This document shows positions 1 through 4,999 of a stretch of 6,745 nt of DNA, one piece after another. The stretch comes from Spirochaetaceae bacterium (GTDB lineage Bacteria > Spirochaetota > Spirochaetia > DSM-27196 > SLAA01): the NCBI GenBank assembly GCA_003564775.1, contig PXEI01000144.1, positions 1 to 6,745 on the forward strand. The letters run 5' to 3'. A program made the position numbers and the translations under genes. A model generated the notes under the pieces. The model was given only the letters and a program-made list of their open reading frames with translations, made no database searches and was not told the origin of the DNA. Position 1 is the first letter of the stretch. Each line of letters starts with the position of its first letter.

Positions 1-132
1 GCGATACTCGAGGTGTTTGAACGGCACGGCTTCGTATGGGGTGGGAAGTGGCTATCATTTGATCCCATACACTTTGAGTACAGGCCGGAGGTGCTCCTGC
101 TCAACGAACTGCGGAACGCACACGAAAACTAG
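1..132 (+). CDS. M15-family D-Ala-D-Ala carboxypeptidase, C-terminal fragment (5' end outside window)
   Basis: The reading frame is open from the first base and ends at TAG 130-132, giving the last 43 residues of a protein. The fragment contains HGFVWGGKW followed by FDPIHFEYRPE, the hallmark C-terminal block of peptidase family M15 (VanY-like / M15C). In that family the His of the (M/I)HFEYR motif, here at bases 70-72, is a zinc ligand. Family members are extracytoplasmic zinc peptidases that cleave D-Ala-D-Ala or other peptidoglycan cross-bridge peptides. The catalytic core and any signal peptide lie left of the window, so substrate and location cannot be judged. The gene converges on the DNA methyltransferase gene and their stop codons overlap by 4 bp, with no terminator hairpin between them. 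The fragment looks intact rather than decayed. Confidence 0.8.
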   Translation, partial: AILEVFERHGFVWGGKWLSFDPIHFEYRPEVLLLNELRNAHEN

Positions 133-1463
133 GTAGTGAAATAGGAAAAACTGGACACGTACCCATGTTTTTGGGCCGCGCGAACAACTCGTTCACGGGT
201 AACATCCCGGCAGATGTTCAAAGGCGAAGCAGAGTCTGCCCCACCTTTTTGAATCACGGTACAGGTTCGAGCGCCCTGGTCTTCAGCGTTCATAGCCATA
301 ACCGCCTCCATAGTAGTGCCTGATCCGCCGTAACAGTCCAGGATTGACTGCTCCCTGTTTCCGTTGTCACAGGGTCGTCCAATTGACAGCAGGTAGCGCA
401 TGAGAGCCAGGGGCTTGGGCTGGCTAAACACCCGCTGGCCATCAAAGAGTTCCCGAAGCTCGGCCGTCCCGTCTTTGCTGAAGCCGCTCAGGTGCTGGGC
501 CGGAAATGTTGAAGGCGGCTCTCCTTCGGCAACATTCTGCAGATAGCGTTTCACGCGTGCCTCACCCCGACTCCAGACTATTTGACCAGCGGCCTCAAGG
601 CGTTGCAGCTCACGTTGAGAATACCGCGGAAAACTCCCGTCCGGAGCCTGCCATTCACGGCCGTCCGAAAAGCGATACACATAAGGCTTGGCATGATTGC
701 GCGCATAGAGCTGATCTAGCCGGTACGGCCCTTTTCCATCCTGGTCGTCATACGGATAGTTGTAGAGTTTATCGCTTGGAACTCGCAGGTAGGTGTTCCG
801 GTCGTCGTGCTGCACCAGCGCAGAGAGTTGCTTCGCATAGCAAATGACGTGTTCGGTGTTCCTGCTGAAGCCCTTGCTGCTGTTGCGAACGGTGTGGAGA
901 GAACGAATGCTCATGATTGCAACTCGGTTATCCGCACCAAAAATCTCACACATCAGGAGCGCGAGAAACTCCAACTCTCGCTCGGCAATGCTGACGAAGA
1001 TCATTCCAGTTTCCGACAGAAGTTCGCGTGCGAGGAGAAGCCGGGGTGTCAGTTGGAACAGCCAACGGTCGCGCCGATCCTGGGGTACATTTTCCAATGC
1101 TGTAGCAAGAGATTCAGGCTGCGCGCTGCCGACGCTGCTTCTTCCGGTGTCGTCGTAAACCCAGGATCCACGCACCGAGTTACCGCTGTTGTAAGGTGGA
1201 TCAAGGTAGATGCGATCGAAACGTGTTGGCTGTTCGGCCACAAGAGCTGCCATGACCGGAAGGTTGTCACCTTCAATAATACGGTGTTCTGCGGGCTCTG
1301 TTCTCCGCAGTATCGTCGGAGCGGCGAGCCCCGCTTGTTTGGAGCTGTATGACAGCTCCGGAACCGGCCTCAACTGGGCTGGCAGAACCTTGGTATGTAG
1401 TTCAAAAGCGGATTCCTTGCCGCTAAACTCGATACTGGCCACGTTACGCGGAGCCGTCCCCAA
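129..1463 (-). CDS. Mod-like beta-class site-specific DNA methyltransferase (probably N6-adenine), no restriction partner visible
   Basis: This is a 444-residue protein of the N6_N4_Mtase fold, with motifs in the circularly permuted beta-class order. Motif IV is FDRIYLDPPYNSG (DPPY at 88-91), motif X is around SQPKPLALMRYLL (347-359), and the SAM-binding motif I is ILDCYGGSGTT (374-384). The variable segment between IV and X (about 190-345) should carry the target-recognition part. The N-terminal block IEFSGKESAFELHTKVLPAQ (11-30) matches the start of short Mod-type methyltransferases, so the N-terminus looks complete. DPPY favours N6-adenine methylation, though N4-cytosine is not excluded. 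Type III Mod subunits usually run 550-700 residues; this one ends right after the last core strand (SYFTT). No Res helicase/endonuclase lies on either side, so it is solitary within this window. The start is uncertain: the first codon is TTG 1461-1463, directly after the upstream TGA, and GTG 1440-1442 (residue 8) is an alternative. Neither has a good Shine-Dalgarno site, which suggests coupling to the upstream gene. Confidence 0.88.
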   Translation of the reverse strand: MGTAPRNVASIEFSGKESAFELHTKVLPAQLRPVPELSYSSKQAGLAAPTILRRTEPAEHRIIEGDNLPVMAALVAEQPTRFDRIYLDPPYNSGNSVRGSWVYDDTGRSSVGSAQPESLATALENVPQDRRDRWLFQLTPRLLLARELLSETGMIFVSIAERELEFLALLMCEIFGADNRVAIMSIRSLHTVRNSSKGFSRNTEHVICYAKQLSALVQHDDRNTYLRVPSDKLYNYPYDDQDGKGPYRLDQLYARNHAKPYVYRFSDGREWQAPDGSFPRYSQRELQRLEAAGQIVWSRGEARVKRYLQNVAEGEPPSTFPAQHLSGFSKDGTAELRELFDGQRVFSQPKPLALMRYLLSIGRPCDNGNREQSILDCYGGSGTTMEAVMAMNAEDQGARTCTVIQKGGADSASPLNICRDVTRERVVRAAQKHGYVSSFSYFTT

Positions 1464-2180
1464 TCACGAAGGTCTTAAGGACGCGCCGAGGAAGAAGTAG
1501 ACACCAGGTTGTTCCTGGGATGTCTGTACGGCTAGGGAAATGTCCTGTGCCATCGTTGTGAGGTCTCGAATGCTTGGCAAGGTGTCTTGAGCAACCGGAC
1601 TGTCTCCCATGTCTGAGTGCATTCCGTTTATCTCATCTGACGAACCAAGATGAATGATTGCAAGTTTTCCTTCGGGTCGTAATGCCCGCGCAGCAACCTG
1701 AAGAAACAGCTTCTGATCCGAAAAATGTGGAAAACTCGAGTAGCAGATAATGCGGTCGATCCCTTCCGGGGCGATCTCCTCAAGGAGCTCCTCAACAGCG
1801 CCAGTATGCCAACTGAAGCGCTGGTCATGCGCAAACTTGGCTTCCGCAAGTGAGATCATCTTGGGCGATACATCGATTCCAAATACGCGACCCTTCGAAC
1901 CAATCCGCGGTGCAAGATACTTGTAAAGCACCCCGGTACCGCAACCGGCATCTACTACAACCGCGTCCTCGGGTATGTTGAGTCGGTCGATGAGGTCAGC
2001 TAACTGTTGTTCCTGTGCCTGGTTCAGCTTGGTCGTGGTGTCCCACTCGGTTGCCATTGCATCAAAGAACTCAGCACGCTGAGAGTTCATAGTTGGTGCT
2101 GCACCCCCCTGAGTTGGTACCGCATGTGAACCGTCCGAAGCTTTCTTCCTGCCGCCGAAAAATCGCTGGAAAATCCCCAT
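1464..2180 (-). CDS. Class I SAM-dependent methyltransferase, substrate unknown
   Basis: This 238-residue protein has a Rossmann-type methyltransferase core. SAM-binding motif I is VVVDAGCGTG (74-83), the acidic post-I residue is Asp103 in FGIDVSPKM, and motifs II/III are IDRIICYSSFPHF (141-153) and ALRPEGKLAIIHLGSSDEIN (166-185). The FFDAMATEWD start of the core and the late HLGSSDEIN block resemble UbiE-like Methyltransf_11 proteins, but I cannot name a substrate. The ATG at 2178-2180 is supported by a strong Shine-Dalgarno site, AGGGAGGA (2194-2187), 6 nt upstream. The first ~13 residues (MGIFQRFFGGRKK) are aromatic, basic and possibly amphipathic, and a low-complexity linker (14-30) joins them to the core at Met31, so peripheral membrane contact is conceivable. 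The gene follows kamA on the same strand after 115 bp and runs directly into the DNA methyltransferase gene with no intergenic base. Confidence 0.85.
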   Translation of the reverse strand: MGIFQRFFGGRKKASDGSHAVPTQGGAAPTMNSQRAEFFDAMATEWDTTTKLNQAQEQQLADLIDRLNIPEDAVVVDAGCGTGVLYKYLAPRIGSKGRVFGIDVSPKMISLAEAKFAHDQRFSWHTGAVEELLEEIAPEGIDRIICYSSFPHFSDQKLFLQVAARALRPEGKLAIIHLGSSDEINGMHSDMGDSPVAQDTLPSIRDLTTMAQDISLAVQTSQEQPGVYFFLGASLRPS

Positions 2181-2228
2181 TCTACGTCCTCCCTAAACAT
2201 ACAACCATCTCTCGTTCGCCAAAGGCTT

Positions 2229-2257
2229 ACGATAACCGCACACAGGCAGTTCGGCAA
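2229..2257 (-). promoter_or_regulatory. Candidate sigma70-type promoter for the SAM methyltransferase / Mod pair
   Basis: On the minus strand, TTGCCG (2257-2252) is followed after 17 bp by TATCGT (2234-2229), inside the 115-bp gap after kamA. Transcription would begin near 2222, leaving a leader of about 40 nt that contains the Shine-Dalgarno site of the methyltransferase gene. Both hexamers match consensus only moderately, and read-through from kamA is an alternative. Nothing else recognisable, including a terminator for kamA, was seen in the gap. Confidence 0.3.
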
Positions 2258-2295
2258 GCTGCAATGTGCACTCAATCGGGGTCGACAGGCACGGT

Positions 2296-3303
2296 TTATC
2301 TGGGGTAGCTGTACTCCAGTCCGTCTGGGCCCCGAAAAACATACCCAGACGGCTCAACTCTCAGCAGCGAAGACTCAATAGGCACCTTCCCGCCGCCGCC
2401 CGGCAGGTCAAGCGCATATACCGGCACTGCCGGGCCGCTCAGGCGCCGCCGCAGCTCCTGCATGATAGCAATTCCTTGAGAGATCGGTACCCTGAAATGA
2501 GAAGTCCCGGCCGCCAGGTCGGTCTGGAGCAGGTAGTAGGGTTTGACTCCGGCGCGATACAGGGCCCGAAACAGCTCCTCAAGGGTGTCGATATGGTCGT
2601 TAACTCCCCGCAAGAGCACTGCTTGATTCAAAACCGGTACTCCAGATCGCATAAGCAGCTGAACGGCGGCGGTAAAGGAACGAGAAACCTCAAGTGGATG
2701 GTTTGCATGGGTCACAAACCAGGTGTGAGCCAGCTGCGCGTCGGATTCCGGACCAGCAAGCAGTCGTGCAGTTGCCGTGGTAATTCGCGACGGATTCACT
2801 ACCGGGATTCTGCTACAGATTCGCACAATTATGTCGGGGCGTGCGGCGCGAACTCCGTCCAGAATCGTAGCCAGCTGGGAGTCTGACAAGGTAAGAGGAT
2901 CTCCGCCGGAGAGCAGTATCTCCTGCACCATCGGATTCTCAGCGATGTAGGCAAGAACCTTGTCCAGTTCCCGTGGTGTCGGTGCGCCTTGCTGGCCACC
3001 GGTGAAATGGCGTCTGAAGCAGTGCCTGCAGAAGACGGCACAGTTGTCGGTGGTAAGCAGGAGTACGCGATCCGGATACCTATGTATCAAGCGCTCAGTT
3101 ACCAAAAAACGACGATCCGCCAATGGATCCTCGGTTTCGTGTTCTTCGCGGATATGCTCCTGGGCACGGGGGACGAACTGGGCCGCTATAGGGTCACGCA
3201 TTGGATCCTCGGAACTGGCGAGTGCCCGGTAGAAGGAGGTGGTTCGACATGGGAGGGAGTTACCATCGTCCTGTTCGCCAGCAAAGCCGGAAGCTGAACT
3301 CAT
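2296..3303 (-). CDS. kamA: KamA-family radical SAM protein (lysine 2,3-aminomutase type)
   Basis: This is a 335-residue PLP- and [4Fe-4S]-dependent radical SAM enzyme. The cluster motif is CAVFCRHC (Cys88, Cys92, Cys95), followed by FRR and the SGGDPL block (132-137). The PLP lysine is Lys306 in PGGGGK. The two aspartates that bind the substrate amino group in clostridial lysine 2,3-aminomutase appear conserved: Asp262 in QTDLAAGTSHF and Asp299 in YALDLPGGGGK. EpmB (YjeK), which acts on the EF-P pathway, lacks the second of these, so lysine to beta-lysine is the better guess; the PGGGGK variant also recalls spirochaetal KamA. The protein is shorter than clostridial KamA (about 415) and close to EpmB length (about 340). 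No beta-lysine acetyltransferase (ablB) or EF-P gene is adjacent. The ATG at 3301-3303 has no properly spaced Shine-Dalgarno site, but a good promoter ends 9 nt upstream, suggesting a leaderless transcript. Homology appears to begin by about residue 23 (SFYRALASS), so this start is plausible. Confidence 0.87.
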   Translation of the reverse strand: MSSASGFAGEQDDGNSLPCRTTSFYRALASSEDPMRDPIAAQFVPRAQEHIREEHETEDPLADRRFLVTERLIHRYPDRVLLLTTDNCAVFCRHCFRRHFTGGQQGAPTPRELDKVLAYIAENPMVQEILLSGGDPLTLSDSQLATILDGVRAARPDIIVRICSRIPVVNPSRITTATARLLAGPESDAQLAHTWFVTHANHPLEVSRSFTAAVQLLMRSGVPVLNQAVLLRGVNDHIDTLEELFRALYRAGVKPYYLLQTDLAAGTSHFRVPISQGIAIMQELRRRLSGPAVPVYALDLPGGGGKVPIESSLLRVEPSGYVFRGPDGLEYSYPR

Positions 3304-3311
3304 AGACCATG

Positions 3312-3340
3312 ATGCTACTTCCGGCGCCCAATGGTGTCAA
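3312..3340 (-). promoter_or_regulatory. Predicted kamA promoter, TSS at or next to the start codon
   Basis: On the minus strand, a perfect TTGACA -35 (3340-3335) is followed after exactly 17 bp by TAGCAT (3317-3312), a fair -10. A start site 7-9 nt beyond the -10 falls at 3305-3303, next to or on the A of the kamA ATG. The lack of a usable ribosome-binding site upstream of kamA fits leaderless initiation. The hexamers are seen directly; their use is inferred. Confidence 0.5.
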
Positions 3341-3400
3341 CGACCGGGTTATCTCTACCAAGGGCTACCAGCCCGATAGCTCCGACATCGACCCAGTGCA

Positions 3401-3429
3401 TTGACCAAGCACCACGAAGCTCGTAACGT
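3401..3429 (+). promoter_or_regulatory. Predicted thioesterase promoter, TSS at the start codon
   Basis: TTGACC (3401-3406), a 17-bp spacer, and TAACGT (3424-3429) form a candidate sigma70 promoter with a good -35 and a weak -10. Seven bases beyond the -10 is 3436, the A of the thioesterase ATG. No Shine-Dalgarno-like sequence precedes that ATG. The geometry mirrors the divergent kamA promoter 60 bp away. Confidence 0.35.
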
Positions 3430-3435
3430 CACTCC

Positions 3436-3843
3436 ATGGAATACAAGACATTTCGCATCCCGGTTGAGCTGCGCTTTCGTGATCTTGATGCCTATGGGCA
3501 TGTCAACCATGCTGAGTTTTTCACCTTTATTGAGACGGCTCGTGTGAAGCTCATGGAGCAAGTACTTGAGCAGCGTATGGGGGCCGGGGCGCCGCTGTTT
3601 GTGGTGGTTGAGGCTTCCTGCCGGTACAAGGAGTTCATTACCTTGCGCCCCGAGGTAGTAATTGTGATACAGGTGGAGCGAATCAAGCGGGCCAGTTTTG
3701 ATTTGCTCTACACAATTACCGACGGAGCCGACCGGGTTTTCGCCGTCGCGCGCACGACCATGGTCTGTCTGGATGCTGAGACACAGCGCCCGACACCGGT
3801 ACCCGAGCGCTTCATTGAGCTATTGGTTGAAAAAAAGCTCTAA
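3436..3843 (+). CDS. Acyl-CoA thioesterase, 4HBT/YbgC-like hotdog fold
   Basis: This is a 135-residue cytoplasmic protein of the 4-hydroxybenzoyl-CoA thioesterase family. The active-site segment is RFRDLDAYGHVNHAEFFTFIETAR (residues 13-36). Asp18 is the expected catalytic carboxylate, and GHVNH is followed by the long hotdog helix. The central strands follow (FVVVEASCRYKEFITLRPEV, about 55-74), then a C-terminal strand ending in TMVCLD. Full-length YbgC-like proteins are about 130-150 residues, so this gene is complete. These enzymes hydrolyse acyl- or aryl-CoA thioesters as homo-oligomers; the chain specificity cannot be read from sequence. The ATG at 3436 has no ribosome-binding site and sits at the predicted transcription start. 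The stop TAA (3841-3843) lies 36 bp before the next gene's promoter, with no clear terminator between. Confidence 0.87.
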   Translation: MEYKTFRIPVELRFRDLDAYGHVNHAEFFTFIETARVKLMEQVLEQRMGAGAPLFVVVEASCRYKEFITLRPEVVIVIQVERIKRASFDLLYTITDGADRVFAVARTTMVCLDAETQRPTPVPERFIELLVEKKL

Positions 3844-3879
3844 AAATCACCAGATATCGGCTGTTTCGAGAGTTTTTTC

Positions 3880-3907
3880 TTGACACCGTGAGACACCGTT
3901 TTATAAT
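3880..3907 (+). promoter_or_regulatory. Consensus sigma70 promoter of the DHOD-like gene
   Basis: A perfect TTGACA (3880-3885), a 16-bp spacer, and a perfect TATAAT (3902-3907) lie in the gap after the thioesterase gene. The start site should be near 3914, giving a leader of about 40 nt that contains the Shine-Dalgarno site at 3941-3949. The segment just upstream is T-rich (six Ts at 3873-3878). This is the strongest promoter in the window by eye. Confidence 0.85.
3882..3899 (+). repeat. Tandem 8-bp direct repeat GACACCGT inside the promoter (possible operator)
   Basis: GACACCGT occurs at 3882-3889 and again at 3892-3899. The 10-bp period is about one helical turn. The pair begins within the -35 hexamer and fills most of the spacer. 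Direct repeats in phase on one DNA face are typical of activator or repressor half-sites, but the pair is short and could be chance. Confidence 0.5.
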
Positions 3908-3940
3908 TGCAGGTCACCACAGCCGTCTCAAAACTCACGA

Positions 3941-3949
3941 AGGAAGGGA
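3941..3949 (+). promoter_or_regulatory. Ribosome-binding site fixing the DHOD-like start at 3955
   Basis: AGGAAGGGA precedes ATG 3955-3957 by 5 nt. The earlier in-frame ATG at 3907 overlaps the -10 hexamer and cannot lie on the transcript, so 3955 is the start. Confidence 0.75.
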
Positions 3950-3954
3950 AATCT

Positions 3955-4947
3955 ATGTCTACCACCACGAGCTACATGGGATTGACGCTCAAGAACCCAA
4001 TCATTGTTGGGGCGTCCACCTACACAAACTCGGCCGCAAAGATTAAGAAACTTGAGCAACACGGCGCGGCTGCGGTTGTACTTAAGTCACTGTATGAGGA
4101 ACAGATTCTTGCTGACTCAGGGAAACTTGTTGAACAAGATGAGATGTATTTCTGGTATCCAGAAGCCATTGAGGTTGTAAACGGCTTCTCCAAGGAAGAT
4201 GGCGTCGAGGAGTATCTGAACCTCATAAAAGACGCAAAGAGTGCGGTTGATATCCCGGTGATTGCCAGCATTAACTGCCGGACTCCCAAGGAATGGCCTG
4301 CCTTTGCCAAGAAGATTGAGTCAGCCGGAGCCGACGGGCTTGAGCTCAACATCTACATCTCGCCAGCTGACATCGATGCCGGGCGTTCGGTTGAAGAAAC
4401 CTACCTCGCCATCGTGAAGGAAGTTCGCGCGAATACCAAACTTCCACTCGCGGTCAAGATCGGGTACTACTTCAGCGACGTAGCCCGGTTCGTAACCCAG
4501 CTTTCTTCTACTGGAGTTGAGGGCCTTGTGCTCTTTAATCGATACTTCCGACCTGATATCGATATAGAGGCACTCCGACTCGCCAACGACAATATTTTCA
4601 GCGCGCCCCAGGAAATTACCCTCTCGCTGCGCTGGATTGCGTTGTTAGCCGACAAGGTTGAGTGTGACCTCGCAGGCGCAACCGGCGTTCATGACTATGC
4701 CGGTGTCGTCAAAGAAGTCCTTGCGGGTGCAAAGGCGGTTCAGGTTGTGTCGGCCCTCTACAAAAGCGGCCCACAAGCAATTGAAAAAATGGTCTCCGGG
4801 CTTGAGACCTGGATGCAGAAGCACAACTATGACTCTGTGGATGCCTTCCGTGGCATGGTAGCCAAAGGCCCCGAGAACACCGCGGCTTTTGAGCGAGTGC
4901 AGTTTATGCGCCGGACTACCGGGCAGTACCAGGAAGCACCACGCTGA
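3955..4947 (+). CDS. Dihydroorotate dehydrogenase-like FMN protein (PyrD-like subfamily, function uncertain)
   Basis: This 330-residue TIM-barrel flavoprotein resembles class 1 DHODs across its length. The N-terminal YMGLTLKNPIIVGAS (8-21), Lys44 in VVLKSLYEE, Lys168 in PLAVKIGYYF and Asn195 in LFNRY match FMN/substrate-pocket positions. GATGVHDY (241-248) with AVQVVSALY (261-269) forms the FMN phosphate site. Where class 1 enzymes have NxSCPN with the catalytic cysteine, this protein reads ELNIYISPADI (130-140), so the usual Cys/Ser base is not at its normal place; Ser136 is one residue later. It belongs to the group usually annotated 'dihydroorotate dehydrogenase-like protein', common in anaerobes. 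From memory, some relatives lie near pyruvate:ferredoxin oxidoreductase genes, though none is in this window. No pyrimidine gene or PyrK partner is adjacent. The gene is monocistronic, with its own consensus promoter and terminator, and codes for a soluble protein without a signal peptide. Confidence 0.85.
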   Translation: MSTTTSYMGLTLKNPIIVGASTYTNSAAKIKKLEQHGAAAVVLKSLYEEQILADSGKLVEQDEMYFWYPEAIEVVNGFSKEDGVEEYLNLIKDAKSAVDIPVIASINCRTPKEWPAFAKKIESAGADGLELNIYISPADIDAGRSVEETYLAIVKEVRANTKLPLAVKIGYYFSDVARFVTQLSSTGVEGLVLFNRYFRPDIDIEALRLANDNIFSAPQEITLSLRWIALLADKVECDLAGATGVHDYAGVVKEVLAGAKAVQVVSALYKSGPQAIEKMVSGLETWMQKHNYDSVDAFRGMVAKGPENTAAFERVQFMRRTTGQYQEAPR

Positions 4948-4965
4948 TTCTTGACCTGACACAAC

Positions 4966-4999
4966 AAAAAAAGGCAGCCCGCGGGCTGCCTTTTCTTTT
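4966..4999. terminator. Bidirectional intrinsic terminator between the DHOD-like gene and hypB
   Basis: A perfect 26-bp palindrome (4969-4994) has its centre between 4981 and 4982. Stem GGCAGCC (4973-4979), loop CGCG and stem GGCTGCC (4984-4990) are flanked by an A-run (4966-4972) and by T-tracts (4991-4994, 4996-4999). Read rightward it ends the DHOD-like transcript 20-50 bp after its stop. Read leftward it lies immediately after the hypB stop (4998-5000), with the A-run serving as the U-tract. Confidence 0.9.

Noticed and set aside
807..1352. Long open frames on the plus strand opposite the DNA methyltransferase gene.
   Set aside because: Their translations show no family motifs, while the minus-strand frame carries clear methyltransferase motifs throughout; they are antisense shadows.
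1464..1466. TGA between the two methyltransferase ORFs as a selenocysteine codon.
   Set aside because: Both flanking sequences match normal protein ends (a C-terminal end of a methyltransferase core, and a Mod N-terminus). There is no reason for a Sec residue there, and I see no convincing stem-loop just after it.
3231..3305. A perfect Shine-Dalgarno (AGAAGGAGGT) on the plus strand, 8 nt before an ATG opening an 18-codon ORF antisense to the kamA start.
   Set aside because: The bases are explained by the conserved Thr-Ser-Phe-Tyr codons of kamA on the other strand. The ORF is tiny, has no promoter seen and no recognisable peptide.
3832..3879. Possible terminator after the thioesterase gene (A-run with CTCT versus AGAG with T-run).
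   Set aside because: The stem is AT-rich, needs a bulge and has a loop of about 25 nt; it is too weak to call.
3907..3954. Sixteen extra N-terminal residues on the DHOD-like protein from ATG 3907.
   Set aside because: This ATG overlaps the TATAAT hexamer, upstream of the transcription start; the Shine-Dalgarno site and family N-terminus support 3955.
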